NCBI GenBank assembly: GCA_965224105.1
Contig: CBDCYH010000002.1
Coordinates: 434,001 to 498,000 of the forward strand
Length of the DNA stretch: 64,000 nucleotides
Origin: CBDCYH01 sp965224105
GTDB lineage: Bacteria; Bacteroidota; Rhodothermia; Rhodothermales; JABDKH01
Reading direction: 5' to 3'
Every line of letters starts with the position of its first letter. Positions within the stretch are counted from its first letter, which is position 1. This document shows, piece after piece, positions 34,422 to 43,892 of the stretch. A program made the position numbers and the translations under genes. The notes beneath the pieces were generated by a model. The model was given only the letters and a program-made list of their open reading frames with translations, searched no databases and was not told the DNA's origin.

Positions 34422-35474
34422 TCAGGCTGGTGCGTTCTGCGCTCGCCCGATCATTTCGCGTCTCAGGTGTTCTTGTCCATTTTGCCGGAGGTGCGGTCGA
34501 CTACGCACGTCGCCCAGCGCTCGATACAGCCAATAGGCCGCTAGGCCCAGTGCTACAGATCTGATTGCGTTCGCAAGTATCACCGATCCGTTAAACGCTG
34601 AGGAAATACCAGGGCTGGCAAACCAATAGTACACCCCGATTGCGACAGCAGCCACAAGTGGCAATGCGATGGATGACGGGACCCTTAGCAATCTGAACAT
34701 CAGATAAAAGAACACATAGCTCGCAAGCGCCCACGCACCTATCTGGAGGTAAATAGACAGTGCTCCTGCGATGGACGTGTTCTCCACGGAGAAATATCCA
34801 AATACAAACCCCGGGAATGACGCGGCGAACACGCCATAAGCGGAGGTCAGCCATGGTGGATTCCCGCTGCCTCCTTTTACTGCCCGGTGGATGGATTTGT
34901 TAGGGGAAAGATCGATGCACCCTTTGGCGGTACATAGTTGGCACGTCGCGCACCGCGGGTTTTGCAGTCCCCAAAGTGGATGCTGACCGTACAGTTTTTC
35001 AACCGGCAACACCGGACAGATCGCATTGCAGAAACCCGACTTGGAATCGAAGACAGACCCCAGGACCAGGGCCGCCACGGCAACAGCGATGATGACGATG
35101 GCCAGGAAGTCGCCGTGCTCGTTAAACAGAAACCTCCGCGCCGGAACAAGCAAAAGCAGCAGCATAATCCCCATTGCCTGGACCCGGGGGACATTTTTTG
35201 CCGTCAGCCTTTTTCGTTTCCACCATCCGTTGGTGAACATGTTGAGCGTCGCGAGCGGACAAACACTCCGCCAGATCGCGGTTGAAATCAGAAACGTTGC
35301 TGGCAGGAGTGGGATGACGACATTCCACAGAATATTGAGGATGCTCTGAGGCCGGAACAGAAGGCCGGCAAGTAAAACGACTGTGAGCGCGACGCCCATC
35401 GCCTGCGCAAACCGCCAGAACGTCGTCCGCCATCCTGTAGTGGGTTTCGGCTTGAAAACCAGCGCCATCGTCAT
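34422..35474 (-). CDS. NapH/NosR-like polyferredoxin membrane protein
   Basis: A 350-residue inner-membrane protein with about eight hydrophobic helices and cysteine clusters typical of the NapH/NosR/RdxA group: RSVCPLATLN near residue 70, FCNAICPVLPVEKLYG near 150 and a ferredoxin-like CATCQLCTAKGC near 178. These should bind [4Fe-4S] clusters at the membrane face. There is no FMN-binding domain and no partner reductase or nitrogen-oxide gene nearby, so the electron donor and acceptor are unknown. Start ATG 35474 or the second ATG two codons on cannot be told apart. Confidence 0.78.
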   Translation of the reverse strand: MTMALVFKPKPTTGWRTTFWRFAQAMGVALTVVLLAGLLFRPQSILNILWNVVIPLLPATFLISTAIWRSVCPLATLNMFTNGWWKRKRLTAKNVPRVQAMGIMLLLLLVPARRFLFNEHGDFLAIVIIAVAVAALVLGSVFDSKSGFCNAICPVLPVEKLYGQHPLWGLQNPRCATCQLCTAKGCIDLSPNKSIHRAVKGGSGNPPWLTSAYGVFAASFPGFVFGYFSVENTSIAGALSIYLQIGAWALASYVFFYLMFRLLRVPSSIALPLVAAVAIGVYYWFASPGISSAFNGSVILANAIRSVALGLAAYWLYRALGDVRSRPHLRQNGQEHLRREMIGRAQNAPA

Positions 35475-35715
35475 TCAGAATTCGTTTGCGAGCAAAAACC
35501 GGAGTTTTCGTGGATGCACTCCCTCATATTACAGAGTACGAAATTGATCCGCGTGGTTGTAGGCAGAATTGGCGCACAGGTGCGTAGGGAGTTCCCCCGC
35601 ACGGCTGACTCCATGCCACGATGGAAACTACCCGTCGATCAAATCCTTGATTTCGAGAACATAGATTGTTACGGTTGTTCACCTATCTTGGGACATCCCT
35701 AATACTACTAGACAG
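35475..35715. other. Intergenic region without a recognised feature
   Basis: Divergent region of 241 bp between the polyferredoxin gene and the YWTD propeller gene. A 62-codon frame at 35514-35702 has no protein-like composition, and I see no repeat or RNA. Confidence 0.4.
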
Positions 35716-36849
35716 ATGCGGAATTTGACTTGGGTCAGCCTTTGCCTACTGCTCGCGGCGCATTCGCTTCCAGCACAAGCACAGCTCCAGAGCATCTTTT
35801 GGGTGGAGCGCGACACTTCAGTAGCGCTCCCAGATGATCGCATTATGCGGTCGGATTTTCCGTTCACGAGCGTCGATGAGATCCTCGAGGAACGACGCTG
35901 GATTAGCGACCTGGCAATAGACACGCTGAACAGACGGCTAGTGTGGACGGAGGCTCAGACCGGAGTAATTAGCTGCAATTTCGACGGATCCGCAGTTGAC
36001 ACTTTGTACGGAAAGAGGCCGTGCGGCATCGGGTCATACGGTTCAATTGCTGTCGACGAATACGATCGCAAGATAATCTGGGGACAGAATTCCGATTGCG
36101 GAGGTTTGTCCATAGAACGATCGAACCTGGATGGGACGGATGTAGAGTTAGATCTCTATCCGAATACTCTTGCATTGCCGTACGACATTACCATCGGTAC
36201 CGACAGATACTACTGGGCTGACGGTGTGTCTCCCGGATCCATCAAGTGGATAAACAAAGACACGACAGAAATCGGAACACTAATTGACAATGAGAAATCG
36301 GGAGCAGTTGTCTATTTAGGAGGTGAATTCAGTTTGGGCTGGATAGCGTCCGGCAAAATTCGTATCGGAAACCAAACTGGACAGGTAGTGAGCGAGTTTA
36401 GTCCGGCAACTGCGTATGGAGGTCTTGCGTATGACCGATTCGCAGGGGACTTATACTGGATCGAGTCCGACAAGGGTCGGATCAGAAAAGCAGCACTGGC
36501 AGACACAATTGCTACTACAATAATTGACGGACTAGAAGGACCACGGGCACTTGCCCTGCTTGTCAATTCTTCGAGCACGGGACGCGGAGAGCAGAAACGA
36601 CAGCTAATAATCGAGACGCATATCTTCCCGAACCCGGCAGCGGATGTTGTTCGCGTCAGCCTGCCTGGCCCGAACCACGGGACATTGATTGTCTCGAATA
36701 CAGTGGGTCAGAAAGTTACCCAACAGGTTTTCGGAGGAGGCTCATCGAGTGTCAACATCCCCATCTCACATCTGGCCGCAGGTCTATACATCGTTTCGTT
36801 CGTTCGTCAAACCGATGCCATTACATTGGGAACGTTTACAAAACTGTGA
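35716..36849 (+). CDS. Secreted YWTD-type beta-propeller protein with type IX-like sorting domain
   Basis: A 377-residue protein with a signal peptide (MRNLTWVSLCLLLAAHSLPAQAQ). The middle (~55-285) has LDL-receptor-like YWTD/YWAD repeats (RLVWTEAQTGVIS, KIIWGQNSDCGGLS, RYYWADGVSPGSI, DLYWIESDKGRI). The C-terminal ~85 residues are a secretion/sorting domain of the Por (type IX) kind: FPNPAADVVRVSL, IVSNTVGQKV, and a closing strand GLYIVSFV. It is therefore exported to the cell surface or medium; partner unknown. Confidence 0.82.
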   Translation: MRNLTWVSLCLLLAAHSLPAQAQLQSIFWVERDTSVALPDDRIMRSDFPFTSVDEILEERRWISDLAIDTLNRRLVWTEAQTGVISCNFDGSAVDTLYGKRPCGIGSYGSIAVDEYDRKIIWGQNSDCGGLSIERSNLDGTDVELDLYPNTLALPYDITIGTDRYYWADGVSPGSIKWINKDTTEIGTLIDNEKSGAVVYLGGEFSLGWIASGKIRIGNQTGQVVSEFSPATAYGGLAYDRFAGDLYWIESDKGRIRKAALADTIATTIIDGLEGPRALALLVNSSSTGRGEQKRQLIIETHIFPNPAADVVRVSLPGPNHGTLIVSNTVGQKVTQQVFGGGSSSVNIPISHLAAGLYIVSFVRQTDAITLGTFTKL

Positions 36850-36919
36850 TTGATTCTCCTGTTGTTAAAGCGATGACCCGTGCAGGCGCGAACAATCCAA
36901 CTCAACGCATCCCCCGCAC

Positions 36920-39028
36920 ATGCCAACAGTAGACGCCTTCAAGAGCTCCCGGATGACAGCCTCGACCGGCGACAAATTCAATCCCCCGGGCCTTACAAAT
37001 TTCCTGGGTTGCCTCCAGGCCGCACCCTGCGTAATGGGAATCCAGCACCTCACATTCCCGCCATTCTCCCATGGCGACACACTGATCGGCCTCGTCACAA
37101 TCAATGACCTGAATATCCACGCCTCAAACACACCGGTCACATACCAGTGGTATCCGGACAGGATAGAAAGAAGCGCTGCCGTCGGTGACATCCACCTGGC
37201 AACGACAACAGTCATGGGTGTGCGACGGCAGTCCGTCACCATTAGGCTTGCCATCACGAACAATAGCAGCAAATCGCAGGAATTGAGGCTCCGCATTAGG
37301 ACCGGCGCGGGGGTAATCCGTTCAACGACCGGATGGAAAACACCGTACTCCCCCAAAGAAGGGCCGGCAATTTCGGTCACGCCGTGGGAAGGCGCCCCGC
37401 CGCCAGAAACGTTGGTCAACAACATCCGCAGAGAAACCAGGGACGGGCTTACCTACACTTCGCGGACTAGCACGGCGGTTTCGCATCAAATCACTTCTCC
37501 TCCACCCGACACCATCGACCGCAGTTGGTTGGAGTTTGACTTGCAGCTCGACGCATCCGAGCAGCGTGAAATTTATTTCGGAATTTTTGTATCTGATTCA
37601 GCTTCGGACTCCTCGACCACAATCTCATCGTGGAAAGCAGATCCCGGGAAATCGCTCGTAGATGCAGCAGCAGATTGGCAAGAGGAAATAGACGCCGTCT
37701 TCACGCCCAACAACGACAGATACAGCGGCTGTCTCCCAACACTTGTCACATCAGATAACAACCTGGTGCGCCTCTATCTTAACTCTATCATCGGGATTGT
37801 CTACCACAAGCGGATGCACGCGCTCTCCGCATACGGCCGGACGTACGTAACACTGATGCCGCGCTACTGGGTGACAACCAGCTTCATCAACGACTGGTCT
37901 TTCAGCGCTTACCTCCTCGCCATGCTGGATCCCGATTGTGTTCGCCAGCAGGTTCTACAGTGGCTGTCGCGAGACATCTATTCGCACTTCGGGACGGAAT
38001 ACGTAAGCGGCACTAACTCGGGCAACTGGTACTCATGCAACGACTACGCAATGATTCGCTTGATAATAACCTACCTTCGAATCACTGGCGACGTCGCGTT
38101 TCTAGACGCGCCCGTTTGCGGCAAACCAGTACTCGAGCATATCCGTTCAATGGCGATGCACTACAAGGATCTTACAACAGAGAACGGGCTTGCTGATTAT
38201 GGAGATCGGAACAGTCTGCTTGAGGCGGTAGGGAGTTACACGCATGAAGTGGCATCAATTAACGCGTCGAATGTTTGGAACCTCCGCGAACTGGCATCAC
38301 TCTACGATCACCTTGGTGACGGGGAATCGGCAACAAGCCTCCGAGCAGAGGCAAGCGAATTCGCAGTTGAAGTCCTGGATTTGTATTGCGCGGGACAGGG
38401 ATTCTTCGTCTGTCGGCAACCAGACGGGACGCGCATTCCCGTCAGACATATTTGGGATTTCATCCACGTGATCAATTTCTTGAGTGACGACATGGGGGAT
38501 GATCAGATCGATGAGATGGTTGCCTTTTTCGAATCAGAACTGTTGCGCGAGAACTGGGCGGCTGCTTTGTCCCCCCTCGATGAGGATGTTTCATTCTCTC
38601 TTCGCCTGGATCACCAATGGAATGGTTCGTGGCCCGGGTGGGTGGCATTTGCGCTCCGAGCGCTCGCGAAAATTGGACGCCATCACATTGTTGACGGCTG
38701 GATTCCCGGACTCGCCCGTTCAGCAAACCAGGGGCCGTTCGCGCAGGCCCACTTCACTTCAGATTATGCGCCAGGCATTGACGGGGGCGCGCGCAAAGGT
38801 CCGACCGAATGGCCGTACATCAACGACTGGGCAACCGTTTGCGTGGGAGGCTTTTTTGAATACGCCTTGCTGGACGTTTGTGGTCTGGAGTATGGGTTCG
38901 AAGAGCTTCTGCATGAGCCGTCCAACGTTTCGCCGATTCCATGCGACGTATTGAACATACCCTGGCATGGCAAGCTCTTTAACCTGCACGACGGTAAACT
39001 GCGTCAACAGAAAGATCGCACCGGATGA
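36920..39028 (+). CDS. Six-hairpin glycosidase-like protein
   Basis: A 702-residue protein without signal peptide. The N-terminal ~270 residues look like a beta-super-sandwich (GDTLIGLVTIND, VTIRLAITNNSSKSQELRLR); the C-terminal ~400 look like an (alpha/alpha)6 barrel of the amylo-glucosidase/GH63/GH94-like clan (SFINDWSFSAYLLAMLD, SGNWYSCNDYAMIRLIITYL, HEVASINASNVWNLRELASL, YGDRNSLLEA). Candidate acidic residues exist (ENGLADYGDR and DHQWNGSWPGW), but I cannot fix the family or substrate. Start 36920 is uncertain: there is no Shine-Dalgarno, and ATGs at 36953 and 37034 are possible. Confidence 0.62.
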   Translation: MPTVDAFKSSRMTASTGDKFNPPGLTNFLGCLQAAPCVMGIQHLTFPPFSHGDTLIGLVTINDLNIHASNTPVTYQWYPDRIERSAAVGDIHLATTTVMGVRRQSVTIRLAITNNSSKSQELRLRIRTGAGVIRSTTGWKTPYSPKEGPAISVTPWEGAPPPETLVNNIRRETRDGLTYTSRTSTAVSHQITSPPPDTIDRSWLEFDLQLDASEQREIYFGIFVSDSASDSSTTISSWKADPGKSLVDAAADWQEEIDAVFTPNNDRYSGCLPTLVTSDNNLVRLYLNSIIGIVYHKRMHALSAYGRTYVTLMPRYWVTTSFINDWSFSAYLLAMLDPDCVRQQVLQWLSRDIYSHFGTEYVSGTNSGNWYSCNDYAMIRLIITYLRITGDVAFLDAPVCGKPVLEHIRSMAMHYKDLTTENGLADYGDRNSLLEAVGSYTHEVASINASNVWNLRELASLYDHLGDGESATSLRAEASEFAVEVLDLYCAGQGFFVCRQPDGTRIPVRHIWDFIHVINFLSDDMGDDQIDEMVAFFESELLRENWAAALSPLDEDVSFSLRLDHQWNGSWPGWVAFALRALAKIGRHHIVDGWIPGLARSANQGPFAQAHFTSDYAPGIDGGARKGPTEWPYINDWATVCVGGFFEYALLDVCGLEYGFEELLHEPSNVSPIPCDVLNIPWHGKLFNLHDGKLRQQKDRTG

Positions 39029-39101
39029 CGAGACACCGGTTTCTGACTTTACGGTGATGCATGGATTACGTATATCGCGGTTTGTTCACCATGTTTTGAC
39101 T

Positions 39102-40922
39102 ATGCGTTCCTTTTCCATCCGACCTGCGTTTCTGTGCCTGGCTACCCTGCTTATTTCGCTCCCGGCGTCCGGACAAAATTTTAGTTGGTCCGACACGTAC
39201 GGAAAGTCGCCAACCGAATTCACACCGGGTGATTGGGCACCCATAATTGATGCGCACTGGGGGGAGGGTCTGCCCGATCAAGATAAGCGCAATTTCTTCG
39301 ACAGGTGGTGGAACGAGCTGGACCAACGGTTCGGTGCGCACCACAATATCGATATCGACCTGGAGGCTCTGCGCGACCGGTATCGGCCAGAGGTAAACGC
39401 CGGAGGTGTAAGCAGAGGTAGGTTTGCCGGAATCATGGGGCACATGACCTATCAACTGGAAGAACTGCATACCTATCTGTTCGACATTCCGGTAAGAAAT
39501 ACACCCATGACCAAAGGGGTACCCATGATGGTGATCGGCCAATGGGGAAACAACCCGCGCTTTGGTGCTTTGCTCACGCCGCTTCCAGACAGCACCCTAT
39601 TGGTGTACGAGACCATTCCGAATCATCCGCTGGGATTAGTGCGCGGGGATGTCGTCCTCGGTTATGATGGGGTACTTTGGAAAGATATCTATCCGAGTCT
39701 GCTTGAAGCAGAGCTTCCCATCTTCTACAACTCAGTTAATGCCAGCACGCCCGAAGGGAACTACTACTATGCCATGCAAGCTGCTGGACTTAATTATCAT
39801 CTGTTTGATGAGCTGGATGTGGTGCAATACGCAACCGGAGACACGCTGCACTTCGATACGAATCTGCTTTCTGGCGTTTCGACAACGCTCTGGGGTAAAG
39901 AGCAAATTGCCCCTCCCGGAGTCCCATGGCCCAACAGGAGCACGGGCAATAGAGTGGGTTGGGGTATAATCGACAACACGAACATCGGGATTGTCACGGT
40001 CACTTCGTGGTCGTTCGACGCGCAGTTTGACATCCGTGCCAAGTTCGAGCAAGCCGTCGACGCGATGATGAACATCTTCCAGGCGGACGGAATAATCTTC
40101 GACTTCCGATTCAACACAGGCGGGGGTGCGCTGGCGCGGGAAGGACTGCAGTTACTTTTCAACGAAACTGTACCGACAGTTGGATTCGACAGAAGGGTGA
40201 GCGGCTCGGCCGACAAGCTTGAGATGGAACCCGATCCCTCTCGTAGAGAAGCAAACCTTGTTATCCAGGGTGACCCGAGCACCTATTATGACAAGCCAAT
40301 TGCCATACTCATCGGACCAGGGTCTATTTCTGCAGGTGAGTTAGAAGCGCGTCGGATGTCGTTCCATCCGCGATCACGTGTATTCGGTTTGCCCGCCCCG
40401 GGCGGAAACACGGGATCCGATTTCCTGCAACTAGGTCAACCAGATTGGATCATTTCTCGGGCAAACAGCACCCAGTATCTAGTAGACGGTCATGTTTACT
40501 TGTCCCACGTCGGAATGCAACCGGACGTCCGCATCTGGTTTGACAAGGACGATGTAGCCAACGGGATTGATACTGTCATCAAGACAGCTATCGACTGGAT
40601 CGAATCCGGCGGGAGGACCGGAAACGAAAATACTTCTGACATCAAAGTCGAGCCATCCGTCACAACATATCCGAATCCGTTTCGTCAAAACGTTACATTC
40701 GAACTGCGCTCTTCCACGCAATCCGTAGTGGACATTGAGGTATTTGACATTCTTGGACGCCGCGTCGACGTAATCGCGAGTGGAGCAAATCCAGCGCACA
40801 GGGCGCGCTTTGACTGGGACGGTACCAACGATAGCGGCATAGCTATTCCCGTCGGCCTTTACTTCTGGCGCGTTAGCTCAAATACTGCAGTTGCAAGTGG
40901 AAGCTTCCTGAAAGTTAAATGA
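39102..40922 (+). CDS. Secreted S41-peptidase-like protein with C-terminal sorting domain
   Basis: A 606-residue exported protein (start ATG 39102 gives signal peptide MRSFSIRPAFLCLATLLISL...ASG). The core (~60-500) has the plan of C-terminal processing (S41) peptidases: LVRGDVVLGYDGVLW (PDZ-like), GIVTVTSWSFD, DGIIFDFRFNTGG and the nucleophile region IGPGSISAGELEARRM, with GLPAPGGNTGS after it. The C-terminal ~85 residues are a FlgD-Ig/type IX sorting domain (YPNPFRQNVTFEL, DILGRRVDVIASG, LYFWRVSS). It probably acts on peptides at the surface. The classical catalytic lysine is not evident to me. Confidence 0.75.
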   Translation: MRSFSIRPAFLCLATLLISLPASGQNFSWSDTYGKSPTEFTPGDWAPIIDAHWGEGLPDQDKRNFFDRWWNELDQRFGAHHNIDIDLEALRDRYRPEVNAGGVSRGRFAGIMGHMTYQLEELHTYLFDIPVRNTPMTKGVPMMVIGQWGNNPRFGALLTPLPDSTLLVYETIPNHPLGLVRGDVVLGYDGVLWKDIYPSLLEAELPIFYNSVNASTPEGNYYYAMQAAGLNYHLFDELDVVQYATGDTLHFDTNLLSGVSTTLWGKEQIAPPGVPWPNRSTGNRVGWGIIDNTNIGIVTVTSWSFDAQFDIRAKFEQAVDAMMNIFQADGIIFDFRFNTGGGALAREGLQLLFNETVPTVGFDRRVSGSADKLEMEPDPSRREANLVIQGDPSTYYDKPIAILIGPGSISAGELEARRMSFHPRSRVFGLPAPGGNTGSDFLQLGQPDWIISRANSTQYLVDGHVYLSHVGMQPDVRIWFDKDDVANGIDTVIKTAIDWIESGGRTGNENTSDIKVEPSVTTYPNPFRQNVTFELRSSTQSVVDIEVFDILGRRVDVIASGANPAHRARFDWDGTNDSGIAIPVGLYFWRVSSNTAVASGSFLKVK

Positions 40923-40935
40923 AAGCTTAGTGCTT

Positions 40936-41391
40936 TTACTCCACTCTTTCGCCCTGCATTCTGCCGTGAACCACCTCGCCGTCATCGTACGTCGCCACAA
41001 ATCGCCCGGTCAACTCGTCACCGTTTCGATGAAGATAGCTCGTCACTGTTTCGACCGTTCGCCCTTCGCGCAATCCACTTGCAAAGGAACCCGACTCTGT
41101 TACAAGTGTGTCGCCAACGATGCGTGCGCTCGAGGGAACAGGATCGTCCAGGTGAGTAAACTTGGTGGACCAGCCGTCAGCCGAATCTGAGCCTTTTATC
41201 ATGACAACAAGTGCAGGCTCAGCGCTATCTCCCGTATACACTTCGGTCAACCAATCACCGGCATAAGCAGCATAGGGACTGGTTGAGACTGCCGGTGCGG
41301 GAGCGGCTGGCGTGTCTGTGTTTCGGTTGCATGCCGTCAAACTAATCGTGCACACAACGGCTATCGCTAATAAATAATTTCGTGATTTCAT
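40936..41391 (-). CDS. Small lipoprotein of unknown function
   Basis: Start ATG 41391 (MKSRNYLLAIAVVCTISLTAC, lipobox LTAC) gives a 151-residue lipoprotein; the frame runs 56 codons upstream without protein-like composition. The mature part has an alanine/proline-rich linker, then a beta-rich domain (YAAYAGDWLTEVY, SYLHRNGDELTGRFVATYDDG). The pattern recalls small lipocalin-like or DUF-type domains that measure 'difference from control' folds, but I cannot assign it. It is divergent from ettA. Confidence 0.62.
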   Translation of the reverse strand: MKSRNYLLAIAVVCTISLTACNRNTDTPAAPAPAVSTSPYAAYAGDWLTEVYTGDSAEPALVVMIKGSDSADGWSTKFTHLDDPVPSSARIVGDTLVTESGSFASGLREGRTVETVTSYLHRNGDELTGRFVATYDDGEVVHGRMQGERVE

Positions 41392-41574
41392 GGGATGAGA
41401 AATGTTAGTGGACAGGTGAATACTAACGGATATTCCAATCAAAGCAAAAGAATGGCCCTGAATGCTGGTTTTCTTCTGTCCGCTACCCATAAACGCTATG
41501 GAGGAGTAGTACGATCCTTTCCTATCTTGGCGCCTTCGCACTTCCTCATCAGTACTCAAGAATTACCCGAAATC

Positions 41575-43251
41575 GTGTCCGACCACAAAATCATTTTCTC
41601 CATGCTCCGTGTGGGCAAGATCTTCAAGTCAACAAAAAAGCAAGTCCTGCGCGACATCAACCTATCGTTTTTCTACGGAGCTAAAATCGGCGTCCTCGGA
41701 CTGAACGGATCTGGCAAGAGTACTCTACTCAAAATCATTGCCGGACTTGATACCGATTACACCGGGGAGATCGAGTCAAACAAAGGTATCACGTTTGGAT
41801 ATCTCCCGCAGGAGCCCGAGCTGGATCCAAACAAGACCGTCCGGGAGATAGTCGAGGAGGCAGTGCATGAGACGGTTGCTCTGCTAAAAGAATTTGAGTC
41901 AGTAAGTGCCCAATTTGCAGAGCCGGACGCGGACTTCGACGCGCTTATGACGAAGCAGGCGAAACTGCAAGACAAGATTGATCACCTCGATGCGTGGGAC
42001 CTCGACTCCAAACTGGAGATGGCGATGGATGCGCTGCGGTGCCCACCCGCGGATTCGGGCGTTGCACATCTGTCCGGTGGTGAGCGCCGCCGGGTTGCAC
42101 TCTGCCGCCTGCTTCTCCAGGAGCCAGACGTATTGCTGTTGGACGAACCGACAAACCACCTCGATGCCGAGAGTGTCGCGTGGCTCGAGCAGCACCTCGC
42201 ACGTTATAAAGGAACCATCATCGCTGTAACGCACGACCGATATTTTCTCGACAACGTTGCGGGTTGGATCCTGGAGCTCGACCGTGGACATGGTATTCCG
42301 TTCGAAGGAAATTACTCCTCGTGGCTCGAACAAAAACACGCACGACTTTCCCTCGAAAAGCGGAAAAATGAGAAGCGGCAAAAGGCCCTGGCTGACGAGC
42401 TTGAGTGGGTCCGCGCCAACCCGAAAGGTCGACGGGCAAAAAGCAAGGCGCGAATCGCGGCATACGAGAAGATGCTTGAGGAGCAGCAGGAATCGCGCAA
42501 CGAAACGCTCGAGATTCCCATTCCTCCCGGACCGCGGCTCGGCGATGTTGTGATCAACGCAGAAAGTATTAGTAAATCATTCGATGACAAGTTGCTCGTT
42601 GAGGATATGTCTTTCTCGCTCCCTCCCGGTGGTATCATCGGAGTGATTGGCCCCAACGGCGCAGGTAAAACGACGTTGTTCAAAATGATTACAGGTGATG
42701 AACAACCGGATGCTGGTAACTTGACAATCGGTTCGACCGTGCAACTGGGCTATGTACATCAGAATAGACCGCTCGATCCGTCAAAAACCGTGTGGCAGGA
42801 GATTTCGGATGAGCTGGACGAGCTGATGGTTGGGAAACGAGCCATTAACTCCCGAGCATACGTGGGTCGCTTCAACTTCGCCGGACAAGATCAGCAGAAA
42901 TTGGTGTCCGAGCTTTCAGGTGGCGAAAGAAACAGGGTGCACCTGGCCAAAGTGCTAAAAGAGGGAGCGAATGTGCTTCTGCTTGATGAGCCGACTAATG
43001 ACCTTGATGTGAGCACGTTGCGCGCGCTGGAAGAGTCGCTGCTGAACTTTGCAGGCTGTGCTGTTGTAATATCACACGATCGTTGGTTCCTGGATCGAAT
43101 TGCAACGCACATCCTGGCATTTGAAGGGAACAGCCAGGTGTACTGGTTCGACGGAAACTACTCCGACTACGAAGAAAATCGTCGGGACAGGCTGGGCCAC
43201 GAAGCCGACCAGCCCCACCGAGTGAAGTACAAAAGACTCGTGCGCAATTGA
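41575..43251 (+). CDS. ettA: ABC-F protein EttA (energy-dependent translational throttle)
   Basis: A 558-residue soluble protein with two ABC ATPase domains. First half: LGLNGSGKST, LSGGERRRVAL, LLLDEPTNHLD. Second half: IGPNGAGKTT, LSGGERNRVHL, LLLDEPTNDLD. The arm-containing P-site linker between them (YSSWLEQKHARLSLEKRKNE, RAKSKARIAAYEKM) is the EttA hallmark. Start GTG 41575 (SDHKIIFSMLRVGKIF) was chosen because it aligns with E. coli EttA (555 residues); the frame is open 60 codons further up over the divergent promoter. It binds the ribosomal E site and tunes translation to the ATP/ADP ratio. Confidence 0.92.
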   Translation: MSDHKIIFSMLRVGKIFKSTKKQVLRDINLSFFYGAKIGVLGLNGSGKSTLLKIIAGLDTDYTGEIESNKGITFGYLPQEPELDPNKTVREIVEEAVHETVALLKEFESVSAQFAEPDADFDALMTKQAKLQDKIDHLDAWDLDSKLEMAMDALRCPPADSGVAHLSGGERRRVALCRLLLQEPDVLLLDEPTNHLDAESVAWLEQHLARYKGTIIAVTHDRYFLDNVAGWILELDRGHGIPFEGNYSSWLEQKHARLSLEKRKNEKRQKALADELEWVRANPKGRRAKSKARIAAYEKMLEEQQESRNETLEIPIPPGPRLGDVVINAESISKSFDDKLLVEDMSFSLPPGGIIGVIGPNGAGKTTLFKMITGDEQPDAGNLTIGSTVQLGYVHQNRPLDPSKTVWQEISDELDELMVGKRAINSRAYVGRFNFAGQDQQKLVSELSGGERNRVHLAKVLKEGANVLLLDEPTNDLDVSTLRALEESLLNFAGCAVVISHDRWFLDRIATHILAFEGNSQVYWFDGNYSDYEENRRDRLGHEADQPHRVKYKRLVRN

Positions 43252-43892
43252 GCCTCGCTCCTCAACTCGCATGCGCTGTTGCGGTGACACTGTTACTACT
43301 GTTTACCCGCCGCGAGAAGCGAACGCTTGCTGCCGTCGCAAAAATGGTAGCTTCGTCTTCGTTTGTCTGGGCCGCGCTTGCAAATGGAGCCATCAACACA
43401 TCGTTCGGCACAATCATGTTGGCCGGATTTGTCCTGTGCTGGATCGGTGACCTCATTCTGCTTCAAGAAGGGACTGGCAGGCTGTTTCGGGCCGGCACCA
43501 TAACTTTCGGCCTGGCGCACATTGCCTACCTGCTGGCGTTTTGGAACAGAGGCGGACTGTCGCCGACGTTTCTCCTTGCCAGCTTCGTGACAGGATTATT
43601 GGCCAGCGTCATCTGGTCGACCGTCCGCAACCGCATCGACGACCAGAAACTCAGGCTGATCGTCGCAGCATACTTTGTGATAATCACCGCCATGTGTGCA
43701 GCTGCCATTTCTGCGACACTGTCGGGGGCGGGAGCCGCGCTGGCAATCGGAGCAATTACCTTTGCCATCTCGGATGTCGCAGTTGCCCGATCACGGTTCA
43801 TCAGAAAAACTTTTACCACCACAACAGCTGGCCTCATCCTGTACTACCTGGCACAGATGATTTTGGCGTCTTCCATCCTGGTGGCAAGATGA
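43248..43892 (+). CDS. YhhN-family membrane protein (lysoplasmalogenase-like)
   Basis: A 214-residue protein with about eight hydrophobic helices and the YhhN/TMEM86 pattern: FVLCWIGDLILL (conserved GDxxL), ITFGLAHIAYLLAF and AISDVAVARSRFI. Relatives hydrolyse the vinyl-ether bond of lysoplasmalogens. The start is TTG 43248, overlapping the ettA stop (TTGA), so the gene is translationally coupled; the next gene overlaps by 4 nt as well. Confidence 0.82.
   Translation: MSLAPQLACAVAVTLLLLFTRREKRTLAAVAKMVASSSFVWAALANGAINTSFGTIMLAGFVLCWIGDLILLQEGTGRLFRAGTITFGLAHIAYLLAFWNRGGLSPTFLLASFVTGLLASVIWSTVRNRIDDQKLRLIVAAYFVIITAMCAAAISATLSGAGAALAIGAITFAISDVAVARSRFIRKTFTTTTAGLILYYLAQMILASSILVAR

Noticed and set aside
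35514..35702. 62-codon plus-strand frame before the YWTD propeller gene
   Set aside because: No start signal, no recognisable fold and random-looking composition.
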